DNA of 64,000 bases from Pseudooceanicola pacificus (GTDB lineage: Bacteria; Pseudomonadota; Alphaproteobacteria; Rhodobacterales; Rhodobacteraceae), in assembly GCF_009789075.1 (NCBI RefSeq), contig NZ_WNXQ01000001.1, positions 124,001 through 188,000 of the forward strand. The letters are read 5' to 3'. The notes under the pieces were generated by a model. The model made no database searches and had not been told where the DNA came from. It worked only from the letters and a program-made list of their open reading frames with translations. This document shows positions 8,181 through 17,455 of this stretch, piece after piece. Numbering within the stretch: the first letter of the stretch is position 1; every line of letters starts with the position of its first letter. A program made the translations under genes and the position numbers.

Positions 8181-8951
8181 ATGCTGAGTGTGATTTCACC
8201 CGCCAAGCGGCTCGACTGGAGCGAACGCGCCGTCGAGATGACCGAACCGCAATTCGCGGAGGAGGCGCTGCGCCTGGCCAAGACCATGCGCAACCTGACG
8301 CTGGGCGACCTGCGCGGGCTGATGGACCTCAGCGACGACCTGGCCCGGCTGAACCGCGACCGCTTCCGCGCCTATGACGCCGCGCCCGCCAAGGATCACC
8401 TGCGCCCCGCCGTGCTCGCCTTTGCCGGCGACACCTATCAGGGGCTTGAGGCCTGGACCTTCGACCCGGGCCAGATGGCGCGGGCGCAGCAGCGGCTGCG
8501 CATTCTCTCGGGGCTCTACGGGGTGCTGCGGCCACTGGACGGCATCCAGCCCTACCGGCTGGAAATGGGCTCGCGCCTCAGGACGCGGCGCGGGACGAAC
8601 CTCTATGACTTCTGGCGCGACACCCCGGCAAAGGCGCTCAGGGCGCAGGCCGAGGAGTTGGGCACCGACACGCTGGTGAACTGCGCCAGCCAGGAATATT
8701 TTGGCGCGGTGCAGGTCAAAAAGCTGGGCCTGCGGGTGATCACCCCGGTCTTTCTGGAAGGCGAAGGCACCGGGGCCAAGACGATCAGCTTCTTCGCCAA
8801 ACGCGCCCGGGGGGCGCTGGCGGGCTGGCTGATCCGCAACGACGTGACCCGGGCCGGGGATATCGCAGGGTTCGATGTGGACGGCTACCGCCACGATGCC
8901 GATGCCTCGGCCCCAGACGCCCCCGTCTTCCGCCGCCCGCGCCAGGGCTGA
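8181..8951 (+). CDS. yaaA: Peroxide stress protein YaaA (UPF0246/DUF328)
   Basis: This 256-residue protein has the family landmarks: N-terminal MLSVISPAKRLDW, central RLRILSGLYGVLRPLDGIQPYRLEMGSR, and NCASQEYFGAV with FFAKRARGALAGW. In E. coli YaaA lowers free iron and limits Fenton damage during H2O2 stress, and it binds DNA. It starts 28 nt after recQ and may be read on the same transcript. The C-terminal 15 residues are Pro/Asp-rich and less conserved. Confidence 0.95.
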   Translation: MLSVISPAKRLDWSERAVEMTEPQFAEEALRLAKTMRNLTLGDLRGLMDLSDDLARLNRDRFRAYDAAPAKDHLRPAVLAFAGDTYQGLEAWTFDPGQMARAQQRLRILSGLYGVLRPLDGIQPYRLEMGSRLRTRRGTNLYDFWRDTPAKALRAQAEELGTDTLVNCASQEYFGAVQVKKLGLRVITPVFLEGEGTGAKTISFFAKRARGALAGWLIRNDVTRAGDIAGFDVDGYRHDADASAPDAPVFRRPRQG

Positions 8952-9074
8952 GGCGGCCAGAACCGCGGACGGCGACAACCCGCCCCAAAGCGGCAACCCG
9001 CCCCGGCGCGGCGGGCTGGCCCCGGGGTCAGCGCGCGGTGCGCCGGTGCCCCCTTGCCCGGCCACATGATCCGC

Positions 9075-11360
9075 CTACCCCGCCGCATCCATTTCCTCTG
9101 ACGCGGCAAAGGGATCGGCCACGCCATCGGGGCGCAGGGCGCGGATGGCCTCGTGTATCGCGGCGCGGCGCATCGGCTTGGTCAGGTAGTGGTCCAGCCC
9201 GGCGGCCAGGATCTCGTCCCGGTCGCCATCCAGGGCATGGGCCGTCATCGCGACGATGGGCACATGGTCTCCGTCTCCCTCGGCGGCACGGATGCGGCGG
9301 GTCGCCTCTTTCCCGTCGACCCCGGGCATCGAGATGTCCATGAAGACGATATCGGGCCGCAGGTCGCGCCACATCGCCACCGCCTCCTCTCCGTTGCTGG
9401 CGAAATGCAGGTCGATCCCGGCTCCGCGCAGCATCCGGGCAAAGACCGTGCGGTTGGTCGCGTTGTCCTCGGCCGCCAGCAGACACAGGCGGCGCCCCTC
9501 GGGCGCGGGCGGGGCCGGTGGCGCCGGGGTCACGGCGCGTCGCGTGGCAAAGACCGGCGCGGGCGGGGCAAGCACACCGGCCAGCACGCGAAACAGCTCT
9601 CTGCGCGGGGTCGGGCGCTGCAGCACCGCCGCGAGGTGGCGGCGTGCCGGGTCCAGCTCTGCCGGGCCGGGGTTCGAGCTGATCATCACCACCGGCACCG
9701 GATCGCCCCGGTCGCGGATCGCCTGGGCCAGTTCCAGCCCGTCCATCCCGGGCATGTTGTGATCGGTCAGCACCAGGTCGACCTGGCCGTCCAGCCGGCG
9801 CAGCGCCTCGGCCCCGGAATGGCAGCGGATGACCTCGGCCCCCAGCGTCTGCATCTGCCGGGTCAGGATGGCGAGGTTGACCTCCAGATCGTCGACCACC
9901 AGCACCCGGCGCAGCCCCTCTGGCACTTCGGGCGGCGGGGCGCCCGTCTCCTCGGCCGCCTGGGGCAGGCTGATGCGAAAGCCGAAGGCCGAACCGACCC
10001 CCGGCTCGCTGTCGACCCAGACCTGCCCGCCCATCAACCCGATCAGGCGCTGCGTGATCGCCAGCCCCAGGCCCGTCCCCTCGAACGGGCGGTCGTGGCT
10101 GCCCTGCACCTGGCTGAAGTCGTCAAAGATCAGCGGCAGCTTGTCGGGCGCGATGCCGATGCCGGTATCCTCGACCGTGACATGCAGATGCGTCGCCGTG
10201 CCATCGGCCCCGGGCAGGCCGACGACGCGGACCAGCGTGTGCCCCTCGGGGGTGAACTTCACCGCGTTGCCGATCAGGTTGGTCAGCACCTGCCGCACCC
10301 GCCCCCGGTCGCCGACAAAGCGGGTGGGCAGGAACAGGTCGTAATCCACCAGCAGGTCCAGCCCCTTGTCGCGGGCGGCGGGCTGCAGCAGCATCACCAC
10401 CTCGTGGATCGTGCGCTCCAGGTCGAAGGGCGCGGGATGCAGCACCAGCTTCTCGGCCTCGATCTTGGAATAATCCAGCACGTCGTTGATGATCACCAGC
10501 AGCGCCTCGCCCGACTGGCGGATGGTGTCGACATACAGCTTCTGTTCCTCGCTCAGCGCGGTATCGCCCAGCAGTTCGGCCATGCCCACGACGCCGTTCA
10601 TCGGGGTCCGGATCTCGTGGCTCATATTGGCGAGGAAGGCGCTCTTGGCCCGGTTCGCGGCCTCGGCCCTGGCGCGGGCATCGCGCAGCCGCCGTTCGTA
10701 GAGCACCGTGGCCGTGATGTCGATCGCCAGCCCCACCACGTCGCCCCCCGCGCCGCGCTGGTGGATCACCCGCACGTAGCGGTCGCTCCACAGCCGCAGG
10801 GCCACGGGTTCGGGCGAGGGCTCGTGCCAGCGGGCCATCATTCGGGCGCGCCAGCGGGCGGGATCCTCGTCCCCGATGTTCACGATCCCCTCTTCGGTGG
10901 CGATCTGCAACATCTCGACCAGGGTGATGCCGGGGCGGACCGCCTCGATCCCGTCGAAGACGCCGGTCCAGGCCCGGTTCGCGCCGATCATCACCCCGTC
11001 CTGGTCGAAAAAGGCAAACCCGTCGCGGATCGTCTCGATCGAATGCCACAGGCGGCGTTCGGCGATCAGCACCTTTTCCTGCGCCACGCTCAGGTCGGAA
11101 CGGTAGCGCTGGTTTTCGTCCCGCACCGTCTGCACCTGGGCGCGGGTCTCGACGATTTCCTCCGACAGCTTCTGCGCGTGGCGGCCCAGCTTGCGGTTGG
11201 CGGCCTGCAATTCTGCCTGCTTCTGCTCCAGCAGCCGTTCCGCCGCCAGCCGGGCCCGGCGCTCCTGCGAGAGCTTGCTGGCAAGGGTCATCTCTGTCTG
11301 CCCCCGGGTAAGGAATTCCACACCGGCAGCCTCAGTCAACTTGGTGAATAATACGTTCAT
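9075..11360 (-). CDS. Hybrid sensor histidine kinase with two receiver domains
   Basis: This 761-residue protein has no transmembrane segment. The order is a long coiled coil (about 25-105), a PAS domain (about 105-220), HisKA with His248 in NMSHEIRTPMNG, HATPase (N-box NLIGNAVKF, G boxes VEDTGIGIA and GTGLGLA), receiver 1 (about 484-600, Asp533) and receiver 2 (about 623-745, Asp675, Lys728 in LTKP). Receiver 1 has Arg582 where the conserved Lys is expected (QRPTP), so its phosphorylation switch may be altered. No Hpt domain is fused. No cognate response regulator is adjacent. It is divergent from the alpha-2-macroglobulin operon with a 78-nt gap, which may hint at shared control. Confidence 0.93.
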   Translation of the reverse strand: MNVLFTKLTEAAGVEFLTRGQTEMTLASKLSQERRARLAAERLLEQKQAELQAANRKLGRHAQKLSEEIVETRAQVQTVRDENQRYRSDLSVAQEKVLIAERRLWHSIETIRDGFAFFDQDGVMIGANRAWTGVFDGIEAVRPGITLVEMLQIATEEGIVNIGDEDPARWRARMMARWHEPSPEPVALRLWSDRYVRVIHQRGAGGDVVGLAIDITATVLYERRLRDARARAEAANRAKSAFLANMSHEIRTPMNGVVGMAELLGDTALSEEQKLYVDTIRQSGEALLVIINDVLDYSKIEAEKLVLHPAPFDLERTIHEVVMLLQPAARDKGLDLLVDYDLFLPTRFVGDRGRVRQVLTNLIGNAVKFTPEGHTLVRVVGLPGADGTATHLHVTVEDTGIGIAPDKLPLIFDDFSQVQGSHDRPFEGTGLGLAITQRLIGLMGGQVWVDSEPGVGSAFGFRISLPQAAEETGAPPPEVPEGLRRVLVVDDLEVNLAILTRQMQTLGAEVIRCHSGAEALRRLDGQVDLVLTDHNMPGMDGLELAQAIRDRGDPVPVVMISSNPGPAELDPARRHLAAVLQRPTPRRELFRVLAGVLAPPAPVFATRRAVTPAPPAPPAPEGRRLCLLAAEDNATNRTVFARMLRGAGIDLHFASNGEEAVAMWRDLRPDIVFMDISMPGVDGKEATRRIRAAEGDGDHVPIVAMTAHALDGDRDEILAAGLDHYLTKPMRRAAIHEAIRALRPDGVADPFAASEEMDAAG

Positions 11361-11438
11361 GCCAGGGCACCGGGGCGGGAATCATTGCGCAAGCACGCGG
11401 TGCCTGCGACCCTGAGCACATTGGGAAGGAGCAATACC

Positions 11439-14400
11439 ATGCATCGTATTCTGTCCACCGCAATTGCCCTGGTGCTGACGGCCCTGCCCGGCCTCGCCCA
11501 GACCGCAGCCGACCAGCCCCTGCCGCAAAAGCGCATGGTGGTCACGATGAACACCGACTTCCCCGGTTCGGATCTGCAAAGCCTGTTCGACACCACGTTC
11601 GAGGCCTGCCGCAGCGCCTGTACCGCGCTGGAGGCCTGCACCGCCTTTACCTACAACGCGAAATCCCGGGCCTGTTTCCCGAAATCGACCGTCAGCGAGC
11701 GCATCCCCTTCGACGGCGCGCATTCGGCCGAGATGTTCACCATGCCCCCCGCCGTCACCGCCCTGGCCGGCGCGCGCGTGGCCGATCTGGGCTTTGCCGG
11801 GGACAGCACGCTGCGCAAGGCGCGGGATCTGGCGGAACAGATCGGCTGGATACATCCCTCGGGCCAGTACGACCTGCAGACGATGCTGCAGGCCTCGCGC
11901 AATGCCCGCGCCTCGGGCGACATCCTGAACGCGATGCGCTGGATGGGCGGCGCGGTGGCCCGGTCGGATTCCCCCGACCAGTGGGCGGAATTCGGCCGCC
12001 TTCTGCTGGAGGTCCAGACCGGCAATACCCAGGACCGTCGCCGCTATCGCGAACGCGCGATGCTGGCCGCGATCAACGGCTATCTGCGCGCCGAGGCCGT
12101 GGCCACCCGGGTCAACACGCTGACCGTTCTGGCCGTCGCCTTCGAACAGAACGACCGCGGCCGCGACATGATCCCCGCCCTGCGCCTGGCCGAACGCCTG
12201 CAACCGCGCGAGGACACGACCGCCGCGCTGGAAAACGCCATTGCCAAATACGGCTTCCGCATCACCGAGCATCGCGTCGACAGCGACCAGGCTCGCCCCC
12301 GGATCTGCGCCGAATTTACCGAGCCCCTGGCCGAAACCGGGGTGAATTATGCCGATTTCGTCCGCCTGCCCGACCAGTCGATGGCGGTGGAGGCCGATGG
12401 CAACCAGATCTGCATCGCCGGCGGCACCCACGGCGAGCGCTATACCGTGACCTTCCGCGAGGGGATGCCCGCGCGTTCGGGCGAGACGCTGGCCAAGGAT
12501 GTCGAGCTGCGGTTCTACATCCGCGACCGTTCGCCCATGGTGCGTTTCCCCGGCCGGGCCTATGTGCTGCCCGCCAGCGGCGAGGCCGCGCTGCCGATCG
12601 AGACGGTGAACCTCGACTCGGTCGACCTGAAGCTGCGGCGCGTGGTCGACCGCAACCTGCTGCGGGCGATCCAGAACAGCTATTTCGCGCGTCCGATCTA
12701 CGAATACGAGGACGGCGATTTCGCCAGCGACGTGGCCGAGGAGGTCTGGCGTGGCACCGGCGCGGTGCAGAACGAGATCAATGCCGAGATGACGACCCGC
12801 CTGCCGCTCGGCGAGGTGCTGTCGGGCCTCACCCCCGGCGCCTATGCGCTGACCGCGACGATCCCCGGCGCCGATCCCTATGAAAACCAGCCCGCGACCC
12901 AGTGGTTCATCCTGACCGATCTGGGGATGACGACCCTGTCGGGCACCGACGGGCTGCATGTCTTTGTCCGGGGCCTGGGCGATGCCGCCGCCATGCCGGG
13001 CGTCGAGGTCGCGCTGCTGTCGCGTGCCAACCGCGTGCTGGGCACCGCGACCACCGACGCCCGGGGCTATGCCAGCTTTGCCGAGGGGCTGACCCTGGGC
13101 AAGGGCGGGGCCGAACCGGCGCTGGTGACGGCACGTTCGGGCACGGACGATCTGGCCTTCCTGTCGCTGACCGACCCGGCCTTCGATCTGTCCGATCGCG
13201 GGGTCGAGGGGCGCGAGCCCGCCCCGCCCATCGACGTCTTCCTGGCCACCGACCGGGGCGCCTATCGCGCCGGCGAGGTGATCCATGCCACGGCCCTGGC
13301 CCGGGACGGTGTGGCCCATGCCATCGACGGCCTGCCGCTGACCGCGATCCTGACCCGGCCCGACGGGGTGGAATATGCGCGCCTGACATCCACCGATGCG
13401 GTCGCGGGCGGCCATGTCTTCGCGATGCCCGTCGCCTCGACCGCGCCGCGCGGAACCTGGCGGATCGACATCAAGGCCGATCTCGACGCCGCGCCCCTGC
13501 GCTCGACCGAGGTGCTGGTCGAGGATTTCCTGCCGGAACGCATCGATTTCGAGATGACCCTGCCGGACGGGCCGATCACCCTGAACGACACGCCGCCGAT
13601 GGCAATCGAGGCGAAATACCTCTTCGGCGCCCCGGCGGGCGGGCTGAAGGTCGAAGGCGAGGTCACGCTGACCGCGAAACCCTCGCTGCCCGATTTCCCG
13701 CGCTACCGTTTCGGCCGGCACGACACGACCTTCTACCCCCGGACCGAGGGGTTCGGGACTGTCGAGACCTCGGATCAGGGCCGCGCCATTGTGGACCTGG
13801 CGCTGCCGCAGCCCGAGGATACGCCCGACACGCCGCTGGAGGCCCGCATCACCACCCGGGTTCTGGAGGGATCCGGCCGCCCGGTGGAACGTCGCATGAC
13901 CCGCCTTCTGGCGCCCCTGACCCCGGTCATCGGCATCCGGCCCGAGTTTGACGATGTGGTGCCCGAAAGCTCTGACGCCGCCTTTTCGCTGATCGCGCTC
14001 GGGCCTCAGATGACGCCGGTGCCGATGCCCGTCACCTGGACGGTCAACCGCGTGCGGACCGAATACCAGTGGTATCAGCAATACGGCAACTGGCAGTGGG
14101 AGCCCTTTACCACCCGCACCGAGGTGGCCACCGGCACCGCCACGCTGGGCGCCGATCCGGTGCAGATCAGCGCCCCGGTGGAATGGGGCGAATACGAGGT
14201 GATCGTGGAACGCGCCGACGGCGCGCCCATCGGCGCCTCGATGGATTTCTACGCCGGCTGGTACGCCCCGGCCGACACCACCACCACGCCCGACACGCTG
14301 GATCTGTCGCTGGACAAGCCCGCCTATGCCATCGGCGAGACGGCGCAGCTGCGCCTTGTGCCGCGCTATGCCGGGACCGCGCTGGTGACGGTGATGTCCA

Positions 14401-16895
14401 ACCGTCTGATCGACATGAAAGCGGTCGAGGTGCGCGAGGGCGATAACCTGATCGAACTGCCCGTCTCGGACGACTGGGGCGCGGGGGCCTATGTCACCGC
14501 CTCGGTCATCCGGCCGATGGATATCGCTGCCGGGCACAATCCGGCCCGGTCGATGGGGCTGAGCTATGCCAAGGTCGATCCCGGCGAGAAAGCCCTGGCC
14601 GTCAGCTTTGACGCCCCCGCCGAAAGCGATCCGCGCGGGCCGCTGAGCGCCGCGGTGCGGGTCGAGGGGATTGCAGAGGGCGAAACCGCCTGGGTCACCG
14701 TCGCGGCGGTGGATGTGGGGATCCTGAACCTCACCTCTTTCAAGACGCCCGATCCGCAGGACCATTATTTCGGCCAGCGCAGGCTGGGGATGGATATCCG
14801 CGACCTCTATGGCCGGCTGATCGACGGGATGAACGGCGCCATGGGGCAGGTCCGCTCGGGCGGTGACGGGTCGAACCGCATGGCGATGGACAGCCCGCCC
14901 CCGACCGAAGAGCTGGTGGCCTATTTCACCGGCCCGGTGCAGGTCGGCCCCGATGGCACCGCCACCGTCACCTTTGACATGCCCGAATTCAACGGCACCG
15001 TCCGCCTGGCCGCACTGGCCTGGTCGCCGACCGGCGTCGGTTCGGCCCAGGCCGATGTGCTGGTGCGCGACCCGGTGGTGGTCACCGCCACCCTGCCCCG
15101 CTTCCTGCAGCCGGGCGACAGCTCGACCCTGATGCTGGAAATCGTGCATGCCTCGGGCCCGGTGGGCCGCGCGGGGCTGGACGTGACGGCAACGGGCGTG
15201 GCGCTTGGCGCCGGCGCGCCCTCGGGCATCGACCTGACGGAGCAGGGCAAGCAGGTCGTCCGCCTGCCGATCACCGCCTCCGGTGTGGGCGATCATGCGA
15301 TCCGTGTCGCCCTGACCACGCCGGACGGCAAGCAGCTGACCAAGACGCTGACCGTTCCGGTGCGGGCCAACGACCCTGAGGTGTCGACCACGCAACGCTT
15401 TAGCCTCGCGGCGGGCGATACCTTCACGCTGGATGGCAATGTCTTTGCCGGGCTGATGCCGGGCACCGGGCAGGCCATCGTCTCGGCCGGGCCGCTTGCG
15501 CGGCTGGATGCGCCCGCGCTGCTGGCGACGCTGAACCGCTATCCCTATGGCTGCACCGAACAGGTGACCTCCAAGGCGATGCCGCTGCTGTATCTGTCCT
15601 CCGTGGCCGAGGCCATGGGGCTGGGCCAGCAGTCGACCATCCGGCTGCGCGTCGACCAGGCGATCGACCGGATCCTCACCCGGCAGGCATCGAACGGGGC
15701 CTTTGGCCTCTGGCGTGCGTCCTCGGGCGACTTCTGGCTCGACGCCTATGTCTCGGACTTCCTCAGCCGCGCCAGGGCCGAGGGCTACGCCGTGCCCGAC
15801 ATCGCCTTCCGCACCGCGATGGACAACCTGCGCAACCGCATCAACTATGCCCCCGATTTCGACGCCTCGACCAATGGCGGGGGCGAGGACCTGGCCTATG
15901 CCCTGATGGTTCTGGCGCGCGAGGGCGCGGCCTCGATGGGCGATCTGCGCTACTATGCGGATGTGAAGGGCGAGGATTTCGCCACCCCGCTGGCCGCTGC
16001 GCAACTGGGCGCGGCGCTGGCCGCCTATGGCGATCAGACGCGGGCGGATGCGATGTTCGCCATCGCCGCGCGCAAGCTGGCGCAAAAGGACGCCGCCGCC
16101 GAGGCGCAGGTCTATCGCACCGATTACGGCACCAACCTGCGCGATGCGGCGGGCCTGCTGTCGCTGGCGGTCGAAGCCGGGTCCAACGCCGTGGACACCG
16201 CAACCCTGGCCAGCCGCATCGGCGCGGTCGACGGGCCGATGTCGACCCAGGAAAGCGCATGGTCGCTGCTGGCCGCCAAGGCGCTGGTCGACGATCCCAC
16301 CGTCGCCGGGCTCTCGCTGAACGGCGCTCTCGTCGACGGCCCCTTCGTCCGCGCAATGGAGGCCGAGGCGGCCGCGGGCATGGCGATCCGCAACGAGGGC
16401 ACGTCGCAGACCGACATCACCCTCACCACCATCGGCATCCCCACCGACCCGGTGGCGGCGGGCGGCTATGGCTACACCATCGAACGCACCTACTACACGA
16501 TGCAGGGCGATCCGGTCTCGCCCGCCACGGTGAAGGCCGGGGACCGCATGGTCGCCGTGCTGACCGTGACCCCCTTCGAGGCGACGGGCGCGCGTCTGAT
16601 GGTGAACGATCCCCTGCCCGCCGGGTTCGAGATCGACAACCCGAACATCCTGCGCTCGGGCGATATCAAGGGGCTCGACTGGCTCAAGACGACCGAGGCA
16701 GAGACGACCGAGTTCCGCTCTGACCGGTTCCTCGCCGCTGTCGACTGGCGGTCGGCCAATGCCTTCGACCTGGCCTATATCGTGCGCGCCATCAGCCCGG
16801 GCGAGTATCACCACCCGGCGGCAGTGGTCGAGGACATGTACCGCCCGCGCTACCGCGCCCGCACCGATGCGGGGCGCGTGACGGTCACGCCATGA
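11439..16895 (+). CDS. Alpha-2-macroglobulin family protein with N-terminal PAN/Apple domain
   Basis: This 1818-residue periplasmic protein has a signal peptide ending near residue 21 (PGLAQ). A Cys-rich PAN/Apple-like segment covers about 30-100 (DTTFEACRSACTALEACTAF). The macroglobulin repeats follow, including the bait-preceding region ELVAYFTGPVQVGPDG. The thioester site is intact: YPYGCTEQ with Cys1372 and Gln1375. Bacterial A2M proteins are thought to trap proteases entering the periplasm, with PBP1C repairing peptidoglycan. GGAAGGA sits 8 nt before the ATG. The next gene overlaps its stop by 4 nt (ATGA), so this is the first gene of a tight operon. Confidence 0.95.
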   Translation: MHRILSTAIALVLTALPGLAQTAADQPLPQKRMVVTMNTDFPGSDLQSLFDTTFEACRSACTALEACTAFTYNAKSRACFPKSTVSERIPFDGAHSAEMFTMPPAVTALAGARVADLGFAGDSTLRKARDLAEQIGWIHPSGQYDLQTMLQASRNARASGDILNAMRWMGGAVARSDSPDQWAEFGRLLLEVQTGNTQDRRRYRERAMLAAINGYLRAEAVATRVNTLTVLAVAFEQNDRGRDMIPALRLAERLQPREDTTAALENAIAKYGFRITEHRVDSDQARPRICAEFTEPLAETGVNYADFVRLPDQSMAVEADGNQICIAGGTHGERYTVTFREGMPARSGETLAKDVELRFYIRDRSPMVRFPGRAYVLPASGEAALPIETVNLDSVDLKLRRVVDRNLLRAIQNSYFARPIYEYEDGDFASDVAEEVWRGTGAVQNEINAEMTTRLPLGEVLSGLTPGAYALTATIPGADPYENQPATQWFILTDLGMTTLSGTDGLHVFVRGLGDAAAMPGVEVALLSRANRVLGTATTDARGYASFAEGLTLGKGGAEPALVTARSGTDDLAFLSLTDPAFDLSDRGVEGREPAPPIDVFLATDRGAYRAGEVIHATALARDGVAHAIDGLPLTAILTRPDGVEYARLTSTDAVAGGHVFAMPVASTAPRGTWRIDIKADLDAAPLRSTEVLVEDFLPERIDFEMTLPDGPITLNDTPPMAIEAKYLFGAPAGGLKVEGEVTLTAKPSLPDFPRYRFGRHDTTFYPRTEGFGTVETSDQGRAIVDLALPQPEDTPDTPLEARITTRVLEGSGRPVERRMTRLLAPLTPVIGIRPEFDDVVPESSDAAFSLIALGPQMTPVPMPVTWTVNRVRTEYQWYQQYGNWQWEPFTTRTEVATGTATLGADPVQISAPVEWGEYEVIVERADGAPIGASMDFYAGWYAPADTTTTPDTLDLSLDKPAYAIGETAQLRLVPRYAGTALVTVMSNRLIDMKAVEVREGDNLIELPVSDDWGAGAYVTASVIRPMDIAAGHNPARSMGLSYAKVDPGEKALAVSFDAPAESDPRGPLSAAVRVEGIAEGETAWVTVAAVDVGILNLTSFKTPDPQDHYFGQRRLGMDIRDLYGRLIDGMNGAMGQVRSGGDGSNRMAMDSPPPTEELVAYFTGPVQVGPDGTATVTFDMPEFNGTVRLAALAWSPTGVGSAQADVLVRDPVVVTATLPRFLQPGDSSTLMLEIVHASGPVGRAGLDVTATGVALGAGAPSGIDLTEQGKQVVRLPITASGVGDHAIRVALTTPDGKQLTKTLTVPVRANDPEVSTTQRFSLAAGDTFTLDGNVFAGLMPGTGQAIVSAGPLARLDAPALLATLNRYPYGCTEQVTSKAMPLLYLSSVAEAMGLGQQSTIRLRVDQAIDRILTRQASNGAFGLWRASSGDFWLDAYVSDFLSRARAEGYAVPDIAFRTAMDNLRNRINYAPDFDASTNGGGEDLAYALMVLAREGAASMGDLRYYADVKGEDFATPLAAAQLGAALAAYGDQTRADAMFAIAARKLAQKDAAAEAQVYRTDYGTNLRDAAGLLSLAVEAGSNAVDTATLASRIGAVDGPMSTQESAWSLLAAKALVDDPTVAGLSLNGALVDGPFVRAMEAEAAAGMAIRNEGTSQTDITLTTIGIPTDPVAAGGYGYTIERTYYTMQGDPVSPATVKAGDRMVAVLTVTPFEATGARLMVNDPLPAGFEIDNPNILRSGDIKGLDWLKTTEAETTEFRSDRFLAAVDWRSANAFDLAYIVRAISPGEYHHPAAVVEDMYRPRYRARTDAGRVTVTP

Positions 16896-17455
16896 CCGGC
16901 GCGACCCTGGCCACGGCGCACTGGCGGCGGCTGGGTGGCGAAGGCACCGACCGCTGCACCCTGGCGCAGGTCGACAACGGCTGGATCCTCGCCGGTCAGG
17001 CGCTCTGGCGCGAGGACGAAGTGGATTGCCGCCTGACCTACGCGGTGCGCTGCGACCCGGACTGGCGCTCGCTGTCGGCCGATGTGACCGGGCGGTGCGG
17101 GAAAACGGCCGTGCGGCTGCGCATCGCCGCCTCGGGCGATGGCTGGGCGCTGAACGACGTGGCCCAGCCGGGGACAGAGGGGCTGTTGGATATCGACCTC
17201 GGCTTCACCCCGGCGACGAACCTGTTGCCGGTGCAGCGCCTTGCGGGACGGGGCGGCGTGCAACAGGCCCCGGCGGCCTGGCTGGTGCCGGGCCTCGACC
17301 GGCTGGACCGGCTGGAGCAGACCTATGACCGGCAGGGCGCGGGCAAGGTCGGCTATACCGCGCCCTCCGTCGGGTACGAGGATATTCTGCGGCTTCACCC
17401 CTCGGGGTTCGTGACCTTCTACCCGGGCCTCTGGGAAGGCTGGGTGGATGAGTAG
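16892..17455 (+). CDS. Putative glycolipid-binding domain protein (PF06475-like)
   Basis: This 187-residue protein lacks a signal peptide. It shows the family pattern DIDLGFTPATNLLPVQRLA, then YTAPSVGYEDILRLHPSGFVTFYPGLWEG at the end. The fold is beta-rich; binding of glycolipid is a family annotation, not shown here. It overlaps both neighbours (4 nt with the A2M gene, 8 nt with pbpC), so it is translated as part of the A2M-PBP1C unit. That placement is unusual, because the two flanking genes are normally direct neighbours. As written it should be cytoplasmic, unlike its partners. Confidence 0.75.
   Translation: MTGATLATAHWRRLGGEGTDRCTLAQVDNGWILAGQALWREDEVDCRLTYAVRCDPDWRSLSADVTGRCGKTAVRLRIAASGDGWALNDVAQPGTEGLLDIDLGFTPATNLLPVQRLAGRGGVQQAPAAWLVPGLDRLDRLEQTYDRQGAGKVGYTAPSVGYEDILRLHPSGFVTFYPGLWEGWVDE

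Noticed and set aside
11382..16814. An 1810-codon open frame on the minus strand opposite the alpha-2-macroglobulin gene
   Set aside because: It is a by-product of GC-rich codon usage on the real gene; the translation is Arg/Gly/Gln-rich with no motifs, and the plus-strand frame has clear domains.
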